A stretch of DNA of 64,000 nucleotides. Source: Bagarius yarrelli (taxonomy: Eukaryota; Chordata; Actinopteri; Siluriformes; Sisoridae). The position numbers and the translations under genes were made by a program. The notes under the pieces are model-generated. The model saw only the letters and a list, made by a program, of their open reading frames with translations. It searched no databases and had not been told where the DNA came from. Below, one piece after another: positions 12,058 through 24,770 of the stretch (its first letter is position 1; every line of letters begins with the position of its first letter). Location: contig VCAZ01000044.1 of NCBI GenBank assembly GCA_005784505.1, positions 675,001 through 739,000 on the forward strand, given 5' to 3'.

Positions 12058-12264
12058 GAGTCAGGTAGCTATGTGTTCTAATCTTCCAGTCTCCCAGCTT
12101 CCCCTGATAAAACTAATAGAACCCCCAATGAGTCACATGTACTTTAGCTTCAAATCAGCCGTCCACACTTCATATCTCTTCCTCTAACCCTCTTTAGAGC
12201 AAAGCAAAGACTGAGAGACATGTAATGCGGATTAGTTCATTGCTGGCCAGCTGTGCATAAGCTG

Positions 12265-12272
12265 TATAAATA
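12265..12272 (+). promoter_or_regulatory. tnnt2 TATA box
   Basis: TATAAATA lies about 400 bp upstream of the tnnt2 start codon, giving a predicted transcription start near 12295. A non-coding first exon could then run to the good donor CAG|GTAAAC at 12474/12475. The intron would end at the acceptor at 12649-12650, which precedes the exon with the ATG. The exact exon 1 start is inferred. Confidence 0.5.
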
Positions 12273-12664
12273 GACACAATGGATTGATATTGTTCCATAC
12301 TGAGGCATGTGTTCACTCATACTACACAGAGTCTTTTACTAACTATGTAAAGCCCTAAAGTTAGTCATGTGATACAAGGACAGTTTATAAAGTGGTTCCG
12401 ATTTGATCCAGAGTTCAGATTGAGTATTGTAACTTCTTAAAGGATTCCCTAGACCTACAGAGCACAAGTGGCAGGTAAACCCAGACTGCATTTTAAATTA
12501 TTAACTAATAAATGTAGGGTTAGATTCATATAAACTTAGTTATGTCATTTAACTCGGTACTTATCAAGTATTATGTATTCATTTAAATCATTTTTTTTAC
12601 ATAAAACATTCCATATTGCTGAATTATTCACCCTTTGACCTATGAATCAGGTCTTGGTCCAAAC

Positions 12665-14367
12665 ATGTCAGATACAGAAGAGGCTCAAAATGAGTAAGTA
12701 TTAATTCAAGCATTAAAGAATTTTTGTAAATATTCATATTTACCATAACCAGTAATGATCATTAGGGTGTGTGGCAGTTGATCATAAAAATAATTTTTCT
12801 TTTTTGTTGTTGGTTTGCAGTGAGAATGAAGGTAAGAGTCTGCTTTCACTATCAAACTGTAGTAATCAATGTAATACATTTTTTTAAATTTACATTTCTA
12901 ACATTTAGCCAGAGCAACTTTTTTTTAATCTCATTTATATTAATTGAGTAATTTGGGGTTAAGAGCCTTGCTCACGGGGCCCAGCAGTGGCAAGATGTTT
13001 AGTAGTGCTCGGACTAAAACCCATAATCTTCCGGTTAGCAGTCCAACACCTAAAGCAGTGCACTACCTCTAGTATTGCTTTATTAATACACACACGCTCG
13101 AAGTGGACACATTTCATTTACGTGTTGCTTTCTCGGAAGTAAGGTTGGAACAGTGTCTGTTTAACATCTCACTGGTTTTCTTTAAACAGAGATAATGATC
13201 TGACAGGGAGCTTTATGGTCCTGCTACAACAGGACCTTGAGTCAACAACAGTGATCAAGCACCACACCCACATGAGCACATGTGGTTCACACTTTCTGTA
13301 ATGTCTGTTAGAAAAGGCTGAGCTTCTTGCATGGGTGTGGATTTGTTTGGGCAACGTCGGCTTGGCCCAGTCAGGAATTGCTGCAGGTTTTGGCAAAGGA
13401 ATAAACACACAGGAATAAAGCCTTGTGTTACTATGCATAATGTGTGCCTTTTTACCACTTTTGTCTATTTCAGAGCACAGAGGGGGTTCTCTATGTTTTT
13501 TTTACCCTAATGAATCCTAAAAATACTAACTATGCCATATGAAATGGCTTATTTATGTAATAAAGTGTTTTACCTGTCAACTGTAACAAAAAACTTCTAA
13601 TGCCGCTGCTGTTTCTCTGAGAAACTATGTTAATGTCACTAAGCTATCCAGTTGCCATTTTCTGCCTGGTACACAGTGGACAACCAGAGGTGAATGTAAT
13701 AGTAATCGTTCTGCTCTGGTTCGTGAGAAAAGCTGCTTTGTATTAGGAGAAAGAGGCAGAGTTAACTGAGACCCCTAGAGAGAGAGTAAGAGGCGCTGTT
13801 GTTAGCTGTACAATGCTAATCTCCTCTGCTTATAATTCTCTATAGACACGCACAGGGCTACTTCATTCCTTTTCCTTTAGTAGAAAGCTTTTAGACTAGA
13901 CTTATTTGGAATAGTTGTGTTATATGACCCAATTATGGACATGATGTAGACATGGCATCATAATCCCAATCTTTGTAAGAGTGTACATGCGTGCGTGTGT
14001 TTGTGTGTTTTCTAGCAAAATACATGTAACATCATGTAACATCCAGAATTCTGTATTATTCTGTATGTGTTCGATTGTTATCTGGGTGTGCATGAGTAGA
14101 CGTTTTTTTTTTTTTTAAACAGACGGTATTTACTGGCTGTAAATGATGGCTGCTATTTCACTGTCTCGTCTGTTTTTTACACACACAACAAAATGGTGGA
14201 AAAGGAGGACAAGCAGGGTAAAGCAAGTGGATAAACAGATCATGCTAATCCTAGCGCTTAGAATAAGAACTGAACAATATTCAAATAAAATGGAATGAAC
14301 AGTGCAGGCATATGGCGTAACCTGGCTCAAACCTTATAAGTGGAAAAGCTGGGGTGCTGCTAAAAAT

Positions 14368-14402
<35 letters not shown>

Positions 14403-15430
14403 CACAGACACAGATTTGTACCAGCAAGGCCAATAATTTTGCTGTCCATATTCAAAACATATATGGGTTTAGATATATGGAAAATATAGGGAAATAGCTC
14501 AAATAACTTTTCTGTGAATATTTACATCTAGATGTGATAAATAACTTTAAACATGGCACCCACAGTGGCAGTCCACAAAATGTTAGTAAGGGATAGAATA
14601 CTGGATATTGGTCATATATTCTTGCTTGCAATAAAACTGTGGGACTTTTGTATTGCTTTTTTATTGGCATGTACGCTGTAGTTGCAAGAATGTTGTTTGC
14701 GCTAAATTTTAAAAATGCTAAACAGTTAGCCCTTCTGTTGGCCTAATTTACGTTACATAATTTGTCCTGGAAATCCTTTAGGGTAAACAGAAATGGCAAT
14801 AGATCTATAGAAATCTTTGCTGACAGTCAGAGTGGACGGGAAACATGTTGTCTACCAGACAAATGAGTCATGGATAATCGCTAATGCTATGAAAAAAAAC
14901 AATAAAAGTTTGGCCTTACAAGAATGACACCATCAAATAATATGAACTTTTAATTCATGCTTATTAACACAATTAACAACATGAACAGGGAAAATCTGAC
15001 AATAACAAAAATATTATCACTTCTATGTACTTCACTGTCGGGATTATTTCGATTAGAATCATTTAATGTTAGGGAGAAACTTCCAAGAGTGGATTATTTT
15101 CATTGTTTTACTGTTGCCTGTTCATGATTTTATAACCATTATGATTATTAAACCGATTAGTAAACCCACACATAAAACTAAACAGCTACATTAAAACAGC
15201 ATATCTTATATCATATATTTATTCATAGAGACCATTGAAAATGTTTAATCTTTGTAGCAAGTATATAAACTTTGTTTAATTTAAAAATTTCTATGTTCAT
15301 TGAGTTATTTTTAATTTATCTTTTTATTTAATCTATCTATCTATCTGATATCTGTATATCAGTCTGTCTGTCTATCCATCTATCTGTCTGTCTGTCTGTC
15401 TGACTGTCTGTCTGTCTGTCTATCTATCTA

Positions 15431-15507
<77 letters not shown>

Positions 15508-15567
15508 ATGTCTGTCTATCTGTCTGTCTATCTATCTATCTGTCTGTCTGTCTGTCTGTCTGTCTGA

Positions 15568-15646
<79 letters not shown>

Positions 15647-18600
15647 ATGTCTGTCTAGATGATATTATGTGTGTGTTTAGAATTGCATGAGCAGCAGTAA
15701 GAAATATTTTCCCTTATTCTGGCAAAACACTGATATTGACTGCTCCTTCTTTTAGCACAGCTGTACACAGAATGCAGTAACAGTGAAAGTGTAAGTTTGT
15801 TCCTAATGAGCAAACCAGAGGTGACAGTGACAAGGAAAAACTTCTTAAGATGAAGTAGGAAAAAAAACCTTGGGAGGATTCAGACTCAATAGGAAACCCA
15901 TCCTCATCTGGGTGATACCACATTTTACTGTTAATTACAGCATATTGTAATGAACAAATGTAATGTAAACTGTAGCCTTGGGTCAGTGGTCCATCCTCAA
16001 AGCTCCTCGAAATCAAGGAAAGGAGCAGAAAGCTGGGCAGACAGAAAGCGGGAAAGAGAAAGATATGGATTATTAAGCGTATTGTTTTGTAAGAGCTGTG
16101 TGAGAGTTAATGACATATTGTGTAGATCGGGGACTCGGCAAGACTAGCTATGGCAGCATAACTAAAAGGGAGAGCCAGAAGGTTATACAGACATAAGAGA
16201 TCTTTGGCATAAAGGCCAGCCCCCCACACCACCATCAACAAACCTGAGTGAATGTGTAAGAGTGGAGGAACGACAGCATACAAATATTCCAGTTCATCCA
16301 ACACTGTATATTCATTAACCCTTCTTTACCTAAGAAAAACGATAGGCTAGGCTAGGCTAAATAAATGTGTTTTCAGCCTCGACTTGAACATTGAGACTGT
16401 TTCTGAATCCTGAACACTAATTGGAAGGTTGTTCCATAACTGTGGGGCTTTGTAAGAGAAAGCTTTATTTAAGGGACCAATAAATAGCCTGCACATTTTG
16501 ATCTAAGTAGGCATGGAGGATGATAATGGTCCAGAAGTTCGCTCAGATACGCGAGACCATTAAGTGCTTTTTAAGTCAGCAGTAATATTTTATTATTTAA
16601 TGGGAAGCCTTACAGTATTGAGCCTATACTTGTCCTCACATAGAGAAAACATTACCTAAAGCCTTTCTCTTTTTGTAGGTGTGGCCATGGACCATGAAGA
16701 GGAAGGTTAGGAAACCTATATTAATTTGACATTTTGATCAGTTTTCCATGCTTATCATGGTTTTCAGATTCTGTTTAATTTTTCTTCTTCACGATTCCTG
16801 CATGGCCCAAAAGAGGCAAAACCAAAGCCAAAGTAAGTAACTGTTGTAAAATAATATATTTAAAAAAGGTTTTATACAGGTTGAAGAAGAGAAGAGAATG
16901 TTTTATTGTTATTCTTTGATTTTCAGAGCTTTTCTTCCACCGATGGTCCCTCCCAAAATACCTGATGGCGAGAAAGTTGACTTTGATGTGAGCACAAGTT
17001 GAAACATGACTGAACATTTTATTATTTTCTGTGATAATGTGATCACCAGTTTACAGCTATGAAATAACAATGTGTTATGGATCATTAATTCCTTTTAAAA
17101 ACAAATGCTGCTGTATGTGATAATATACTGCTCTAAAACAAATGATAAAATGTTTTGGTGTTGGTTGCACAGGATATCCACCGTAAGCGTATGGAGAAGG
17201 ACCTTACAGAACTCCAGTCTCTGATTGAGTCACACTTTGAAAGTCGAAAAAAGGAAGAGGAGGAATTACTTGCCCTATCCAGTAGAATGGTGTGTTTCAA
17301 AGACAGAAGGCAAAAAAAAAATCAATCATTTTACATGTACAGAATTTACATTTACGGCATTTGTCAGAAGCTTGACTTACATTTATCTCATTTGTACAAC
17401 TGAGCAATTAGAGGTTAAGGGCCTTGCTCAGGGACCCAATAGTGGTAGCTAGGTGGAGCTGAAAATCAAACCAACAATCATTTTGCAGAGTACATACAAA
17501 ATCATTTTTAAAAAATTGACCAAAAGTTTGTGTAATAGGTAGCTGCACAGCCCTTAATATAATACTGCACTAAAATTGAATTTTCTGTTTTAGGTCTCTT
17601 AAATTCTCTAGCAAATACTATTCTGATGGATTTCTATCATTAAAAACCGCATTACCAAAGTCTCAATGATGGAGCATCGAAATAAATATCACGCTAAAAT
17701 TGAAATTAAATAGCAGATTTTTTGGCAAATGTACGCATAAGGAAAATATCTGACATATAAAGTGTCGGCGAAAAGTTAGGAATAAGGTTACAGCCTGTAG
17801 AAATAATAAATAAGAAAAATATAAATACGCTGTTTTTGTAAAGTAACTAGACATGAACAAAAAGGACTAAGAATGATCTATAAGCCTGATCTATCAAAAC
17901 ACTCTAATGTAAGAGTCTTAAATTAGTCTTACAGTTTAAGAAAAAACAGATAGTCATTAGGTTATTAGGAAAATGAATTTAAATTCATACCAGAATCCAG
18001 AAATGTCTAAATTGCTTTTAAAACATGCTCGAACAGAATATTACTGTAATTATAAATAGTAAAAAAGTTGCTTCAACAAGTTTTCAATAAGGTGTGGAGT
18101 TCCAGTTTTTTCTCCCTGTCTATGAGATGTTAATCCAGGTTCTCCAATTTCCTCCCACTTTTTTACTCATGCCAGTAGGTGGATTGGCTATGCTAATTTG
18201 CCCCTAGGTGTAAATGAGTGTGTCACGGTGTATGGCTCATTGTGCCCTGTGATGGACTGGTGTCCCACTCAGGGTGTGTTCTGCCTCACACCCAGTGTTC
18301 CTGGGATGGGCCACAGATTTACTGTAGGTCTCATCAGGGGTAAAAAGTTACTAATTAATGAATCATTATCATTAAGTCACTGCCCATTGAAGGCCCTCGT
18401 TATATTGTGGTCCAAACATTTTTTTATACTGAATAATTAATTTTTCAATATAAAAATTATATTTTATTCTTTAAATCAGGAAAACCGTCGAACAGAAAGA
18501 GCAGAACAGCAAAGAATCCGTGCAGAAAAAGAGCGAGAGCGTCAAAACAAGCTGGCAGTAAGTCGACACATTAGACATTTATTAGTATTAGAGGTTTTAT

Positions 18601-21600
18601 CCACAGAAAATGTGTCTTATATACTTTAGGAAGAAAGGGAACGAAAAGAGGAAGAAGAAGCGAGGAAAAAAGCTGAGGATGACGCCAAGAAAAAGAAGGT
18701 TCTAACAAGTTTACAGTTCAGCGGCTACATGCAGAAGGTAACTCTTGTAAATGCTTTTAGTCTTGGGTGTAGCGAAATGACTTTAACCTGGTTTATCTTC
18801 GTTACTGTCCTGCTTTTGTTAACAGACAGAAAAGCGAGGAGCACCAAGAAAGCAAACAGAGAGAGAGAAGAAGAGAAAAATTCTTAATGAACGGCGTAAG
18901 GAGCTCAAAATTGAAGACCTGAATGCTGAGCAGCTCAGGTACAAAGTTACCAGAAGAAATACACACTGGAAATGTCGAACCTGCCTCGGTTTAATTTAAT
19001 AAATGATACTGTGGCTTTAAAAAAATTCGGAATTTATAAATGCCGTGCAGCCGCTGATGTCTGAACTCCAGCGTCATCTAAGAGACTGGTTCATCCTGTT
19101 TATCATGTCTCATGTCATGTAGAGAGAAAGCCAACGAACTTTGGAAGTGGATGTACCAACTCGAGGCAGAGAAATTTGAACTGCAATACAAATACACACG
19201 GCAGAAATACGAGGTAATCAACTTGTTGTGAAAGTCACATGTAAAACACACAACAAAGGTGTTCATCTCAAAAAAAAGTTAGTGTAACCTTTTGTTGCTA
19301 ACCTTCACAGAAACCTTTGTTGACAGAGTCATTAAAGCATAACTCACACCGCCTGAGTTACTCACACCTAGGCCAGACTTGGCAGGATTCCTTTTTGTCT
19401 GTTATGTATCTGGTTTTGGATTGCTACCCATATACTTTAGATACTTTGCATTAAGATTATGTTTCCTATCTTTGTTACTGGGTAATATTTCTGATTATGT
19501 CCATAGGTTACAGTCCTGAGAAACAGAGTCAGCGACCACCAGAAAAAGTGAGTAAATGTATACATGCACTGTTCAATCAAAAGGTTTAAAAGTTTTTAAA
19601 GGTCTGTATTTTAACTTACAGGCACATTTCACTATATACACTTTATGGTCAAAAATTTGCAGACACCTTACCTGCAAATTTATAACTGTTTCCACAAAGT
19701 TGAAAGCACACAGTTGGCTCTACATTCTGTAGCATTTAACTTTCCCTTTACTTTAACTAGAAGGTATGAACAATGTTCAAGTATAAAAATTCCTCTGTGA
19801 ACAAAGTCGTTAAATGAAGACACAGTGTGCTAAGGTTGAGTAAAAAAGCCGCTAGTGTTCCTGACCTCGATCCAATTAAACAGCTTTGGAATGAACTGGA
19901 AAACTGACTGCACACCGAATCTCCTTACCCAAAGTTAATATATGAACTCAATCATTCTGTGGCAGAATCGACAAAGCCCCAAAGACATACTACACAATCC
20001 AGTGGCAAGTTTTTTTTTCCAGAAGTTTTTAGTTTATTATAGGAGAAAACAAAACACACATCAATGTGACGCTGGGGTGCCGCAATACTAGCTATACAGT
20101 CAAAGTATTTGTTATTTCTTTAATACCTTAAAATAGAACAGTTCCTTTTGTATGTTGCCATATTTCCAAACTTTCTGTTTGAAGTAGCAGCTGGTTTTCA
20201 TTATGCCATGACCTCTGAACTACGCCCACTGGGACTAAGTACACAAAAGCACTGCGTTAAATAGAGGTGTCTCAAAAAGGAAACACTCAATGGAACAGAC
20301 AGAGTGACATCCAACCTGGGTGGATTTAATTGCAAGTGAAAGACAGAGAGAAGGGACAGCTGAGAAGCCACACTAAGCCTGGTGTGAAGTCAGGCAGTAT
20401 AATTATACAACCCAGTAATATAACATAAACCACATTCAAAACATCAAGTCCTTTTAATTGGACACCCAGTCAGTGTCTCTGACACAAAGGTAGCAATATG
20501 CTTGAGTCAACTCACAGGTGTGTATTTAAAAAAAATTAAATAGTAATCAAACTTGGAATTACCCATGAAGGCAGGATGGACTGCTGGGTGCTACTGTCAC
20601 ATATGTGACTCATAGCAGATGTGTCAGCTTGCAAAAGAGACATAGGTAGGCACGAGTAATTGTCCAAGTAATGCTGGGATGAAATTTAAAATGAAATAAA
20701 TGTCCATCACTTTTCTATGTGTACCTAATCATTACTATTGTTTGGGACTAAGGAGGAGCTTCTACTCCTTGGTGAATGACCTTGGTGGAAATTCCTTAAA
20801 AGATTAGGACATTAGTTTAGGCCTTGCCTACATCTCAAGGCTGTTTTTGCTCTCGTTCTTCCCCACTCTCTCAGGAATACGTGCCAGAGGTAGAGTAGAA
20901 ATGCCAGAGAACTGAGAACATGTCTTAGGCAGGATGACACAGGACAGACTGATGAATAGTGCCAAGTGAATAAGAAAAAAACAAGACAGAGAATTATATA
21001 GTGAGAAAGACTTAACAGTTGAATAACAGTTCATACTGACTATGTGTAGCCACAGATGGATGGTGTGATGTAGTCACTAGGGTTTTTTTTAATAGAGAAG
21101 AAATAATGTAATGCTACAACATACAAAACAAATGTGTGCTGTCAACAGTGGGGCAGACACACTTTGGTGTGTTGGTAAAATGCCTACAAATGTTTTACCA
21201 TGTGGTTTATTACAGAATACTGCATAATACAAGACAACAGCAGTTCCAATACAGCCTTTTATTTTAATATTAAACAGGTTAAAATAAAAATGTAATGATA
21301 GTCAAGATTATATTATGTTCTTGAACCCATGGCAAAAAAATCTTTCTTTTAAATAGCCAAAAATCTGCTAAAATAGTTGTTAAAATATATTTATATACAT
21401 AATCTACAAATACATTTAAAATATTTTGGAAAATATTTTGAAAAAGTCACATGTCAGACTTTAATCAGGGTTGCCCAGTATGCAGTGCCAGCAGATTATT
21501 ACACTACATATAACACAACACACATAACAGTTTGGGAAAATCTTTAACGAAATTCTATCTAACATATTTTTAAAAATAAAGCAAAGAACATACTTTAAAT

Positions 21601-22222
21601 TATATATATCTACAATATTGTCTATTATAAAGACAGTGAAAAGAGATTTTACAGTGTGTCCACATGAGCATTGATTTCAGTAAATTCCAGCAAATCCATC
21701 TTCGATTCAATTCCAATCAAATCTCTTTTGCACGGTCACTGTGTTAGACAAAAACTACAGCTATATTTTAAAATGGTGCTTTACCACATATCAGTGGGTG
21801 TTTGATTTATGAGGCTCAATTTTCATTCTCTGTTATTACACATCGTGTTTGAACTTCTGTACAAACCAAGTTTGTTCTTGCAAATCAAGCAAGTATGGTT
21901 AGGCTTCCGATTCTGTTTGCTGATCAACGATTGTGTGTATATAAAAGCCTAAATTAAATCTGTTCATCTTAGAAATTGATTGAGTCTGTAAGGTTAGAAA
22001 TGTGTTTAGGTTGAAATCGAATTAATTATTGATTTTTTTGAGCATCACAGATACAACATATATTCAACATATATTTCTCAGGAAATATAAAGAATTTTTT
22101 ACAGGCCAGCATATCCTCTCTGAATTAATTCCTGATTTTATCTCTTTTATTAGTCATTTTATTCTTGCTATTGTTCTTATAGTACGAAAGGCCCCAGGAG
22201 CAAGAGGGGTTTACGGAAATAG
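12665..22222 (+). CDS. tnnt2: Troponin T, tnnt2-type (complete, 12 coding exons, 244 aa)
   Basis: Tropomyosin-binding subunit that anchors the troponin complex to the thin filament. Coding exons: 12665-12693, 12821-12831, 16679-16705, 16814-16832, 16927-16987, 17173-17289, 18480-18557, 18630-18737, 18826-18938, 19123-19213, 19507-19547, 22183-22222. All junctions are GT..AG, and 735 nt close exactly on TAG. The order is a short acidic N-terminus (residues 1-29, MSDTEEAQN..), KPKPK, then VPPKIPDGEKVDFD, the T1 tropomyosin-binding helix with DIHRKRMEKDL (50-60), a highly charged E/R/K linker (89-150), and the I-T coiled-coil region (about 188-231). The N-terminal acidic region is far shorter than in human TNNT2. 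The last exon ends RGLRK rather than the usual GRWK. A tnnt2-group assignment rests on adjacency to tnni1 and pkp1; the paralogue letter is unresolved. Candidate poly(A) signals are at 22274-22279 and 22469-22474. Confidence 0.9.
12895..13072 (-). mobile_element. tRNA-derived SINE (family 1), in tnnt2 intron
   Basis: Read on the minus strand, it starts with a tRNA-like head (TTAGGTGTTGGACTGCTAACCGGAAGATTATGGG-type) and continues through the CTGGGCCCCGTGAGCAAGGC body to a tail related to TAAGTTGCTCTGGCTAAATGT. At least seven related copies lie in the window. Confidence 0.65.
14367..14412. repeat. (CA)n microsatellite
   Basis: About 46 bp of CA dinucleotides with single-base interruptions, in the third tnnt2 intron. 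Confidence 0.9.
15331..15656. repeat. Compound (TCTA)n/(TCTG)n tetranucleotide array
   Basis: About 325 bp of alternating TCTA and TCTG blocks. A TCTG-rich block followed by a TCTA-rich block ending TATATGTCTGTC occurs twice (near 15440-15515 and 15540-15655), suggesting segmental duplication within the array. Confidence 0.9.
15790..16620. mobile_element. Teleost interspersed repeat unit
   Basis: The sequence matches a composition I recognise from many fish genomes: AATGAGCAAACCAGAGGTGACAG.., AACCCATCCTCATCTGGGTGA, ATGGCAGCATAACTAAAAGG, CACCATCAACAAACCTGAGTG, CTTGAACATTGAGACTG, AACACTAATTGGAAGGTTGT and TAGCCTGCACATTTTGATCT. No coding frame survives. A second, shorter copy lies at 52105-52450. 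I cannot name the family. Confidence 0.6.
17344..17475 (-). mobile_element. tRNA-derived SINE (family 1), in tnnt2 intron
   Basis: Copy with the tail-side sequence GGCATTTGTCAGAAGCTTGACTTACATTTATCTCATTTGTACAACTGAGCAATT and the CTTGCTCAGGGACCCAATAGTGG body. It begins about 55 bp after the donor of the 17173-17289 coding exon. Confidence 0.65.
18080..18345 (+). mobile_element. SINE/LINE-tail repeat (family 3), in tnnt2 intron
   Basis: Contains the common fish body GGTTCTCCAATTTCCTCCCAC, GCTAATTTGCCCCTAGGTGTAAATGAGTGTG, GCCCTGTGATGGACTGGTGTCCC and CTGCCTCACACCCAGTGTTCCTGGGATGGG. The head is degraded. Confidence 0.6.
19639..20000 (+). mobile_element. Internally deleted Tc1-like element, in last tnnt2 intron
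   Basis: Starts after a TA with CACTTTATGGTCAAAAATTTGCAGACACC, a terminal-repeat type shared with 62913-63524 and 58460-58800. It contains a decayed transposase C-terminal segment (GACCTCGATCCAATTAAACAGCTTTGG, the Tc1 DLNPIEHLW motif). The right end is not clear. Confidence 0.6.
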
Positions 22223-23639
22223 ATGTCCATGACCGATGAAACCAACATGGAAGACATGGCACAATTAAGATAAAATAAAATGTAAGAAGGATATGAATCT
22301 ATTTAATTTAAGACAATGTATATTCTTAGTAAAGGTACACTAGAACAGACTTTTACAATTGTGTGGTTCACTAGAACATTTACATAATCTAAATCTAAAT
22401 CACCTGTGTACTTTGTGATTGTAAGAACTTTATTAGTTTGACAGATGTGACTATTTTGCTTATAACTCAATAAATCATTGTGATAGAAGTTATGTTTTTA
22501 ATGTGACCATAACTTTCTGATATGTGCAAACAGGTTCTCAATAAGATTTCTTTCAATGTCAAAGTATAAATAAAAACAAGAAGTTGATGTTATTAAACAT
22601 CTTAATTATGTATTTATCCTAACATATTTATAATATTTTAAACCTGGCATATACCTTTTACCAGGTTATTTTAAAGTTAACATAAAGTATCAAGCAGAGA
22701 ACTAAGAAAATATCAAATTGTTATTTTGTTAGCATAATCGTTTGTTGGAAAAAATTTATAATAAAATGTATAATTTACAATCATTTTTCTACGCTTATAT
22801 AACAACTTGAAACAGCAAAATCTAGCAGATAAATAATTTCCTGGTTGCACATGATAACCCTTGTCATGTATTTGATTGCTTTCACCTTAAACCCAGACCC
22901 ATGCCACAACCAGCAAAGCAAAATCTCTTACACAAAATTCTTAAGATATTCAAGCACTACACACCATGGAACCTGTAAATTTATCACTATTACTGTTCAG
23001 AGTCCACAAAAGTTTTATACAAAGAACTTTTGGGGCCTTTTGCGTCCACTCCAGCCATGAATGCTGGCTCTTTCTAGGTGATTGTAGTGGGGAGGGTTCT
23101 AATCACAGGGCTCTATCTCTGGTCTGATTCTGAGAATTGTTTTTTTGATTTCTGGCCCCTGGAGATCATGACGGACGCCCCCTGAGTGGCTTGATTGTTG
23201 GCCAGTCAATATTGTCATACATGAGGGACTGTGGTAGTGGCCCCACAGTCTCCCAAGTGTCAACACCAGCATATCTGAATGTAGCACAATGGAAGCAGAG
23301 TGAGGAGTGGAGTGGCATGATTTTGCCCAGAGTTTAGAGCAGTTTTTTATGCAGATTGCACTCTGAGCGCGCTACACTAACCCTCCATTACAATCTTACT
23401 TTATGTTAAAAATCCATAATGCAACTGCATAAAGCATAACCAAATTTACATGTTGCTAAACAGTTAAACCGCTATCACCGCTATCATATTCCGCTTGTTT
23501 ACTACATCTGTAGTTTTAAGTTTGTAATCTCTCTTTGTCAGCCGCTATGCTATCAGGGTTGGGCAGTTTTAATTTTGATTGTGCAATTAAAATTTGGCTC
23601 GGCCAGGTGTACAAAATTTTGGTGACTTCTGGTGTTTGG

Positions 23640-23795
23640 GTGAAGAAAGGTGTTGTTCTGCTAACTGGAAGATCAGGGTTAAATTCCCAGCATGAGAAAG
23701 TTTTCACTGCTGGGCCCCTAAGCAAGGCCCCATAATTGCTTAGTTGTATAAAAGAGATAAATGTATTTAGTCTGCTAATCGCCATAAATGTAAAT
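23640..23795 (+). mobile_element. tRNA-derived SINE (family 1)
   Basis: The + strand copy runs from GTTCTGCTAACTGGAAGATCAGGGTTAAATTCCC (B-box region) through CTGCTGGGCCCCTAAGCAAGGCC to TAGTCTGCTAATCGCCATAAATGTAAATG. The orientation is opposite to most other copies. Confidence 0.65.
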
Positions 23796-24764
23796 GTAAC
23801 TGAAGAGAGAGCACGGAGTGAGCGATGAAATAGTGGAGTAATAGTGGAGAATGTATGAGCATTTAAGACTCTCTTTGAAGGGAAGAACCTCATCTTGAGA
23901 TGACGTATCCTAGGAGATCACGTCCTAAGCTTAAAGCATACTGGCTCGACTTCTGGAATTTGCAGCAGGTCTAAGCTGCAGGCACCTTTAGTGAATGAAG
24001 CTCTTTCTATAGTGAGAGCTAGCCAGCTGTTAGCAACTACCATGCTCCACTCACAACAAGCCATCCTAAAAGATTCTAAAACTGCTAGCATCATTAGCAC
24101 AGCATGCTCTCTCGAAAACTAGCTGGACACTAGCTATTATAATCAGGTATCCTAAAACTATTTTATGAAGAAACTTAAAGTTTCTTTAACGTCAGTAGGA
24201 AACAATTTATAGCCTGGACACTCCCAGAACTCTCAGGCCAAGGCCAGCAGACAACAAGTTGACCTCATTCCAAAGTGTGTCTGGTTACCAGCCACCTCTA
24301 TTTTTTTTTGGATCAAACACCACTCCTATCAATTACTGCCATTGGAGGCAACAGGTGTGGCAGAGCAAGTTAAACCAGTGGCCTGATAATCTAAGAGAAT
24401 GGTGGCACTCTGATTTAAGACCAAGTACATACAGTTCCGTCAAATGAACCTACATAAACTTTATATATATATATATGTACATCAGCTAACACACATCATA
24501 TTGCGGAAAATTGATACTTTTGCTATTTCATGTAACGATTCTTCAGAACATTTATTTTCTTGTTAAACAGCATTGTTACTGCATTAGCAATGACATCAGT
24601 GCCGCATAACAAGAAGCTGTTAGTGTCTCACCAATATTAAAACAATAGATTATAAAATCTTTAAGTCCTTCTCAAATATGAAGTTGTTGACATGCCTAAG
24701 TGTAAAGTTTACTCGTAAAATAACCACAAGCATTAATGAAACACGAAACACCATTTTAAAAAGC

Positions 24765-24770
24765 TTTATT
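24765..24770 (-). terminator. Candidate pkp1 poly(A) signal
   Basis: AATAAA on the minus strand, about 670 nt after the pkp1 stop codon. It is the first perfect hexamer I find downstream of the stop. Confidence 0.4.

Noticed and set aside
15331..15656. CRISPR-like spaced repeats
   Set aside because: It is a simple tetranucleotide microsatellite without unique spacers in a vertebrate genome.
12665..22222. Assignment as fast (tnnt3) or tnnt1 troponin T
   Set aside because: The short N-terminus is fast-like, but adjacency to tnni1 and pkp1 supports the tnnt2 group. A tree would be needed to settle the paralogue.
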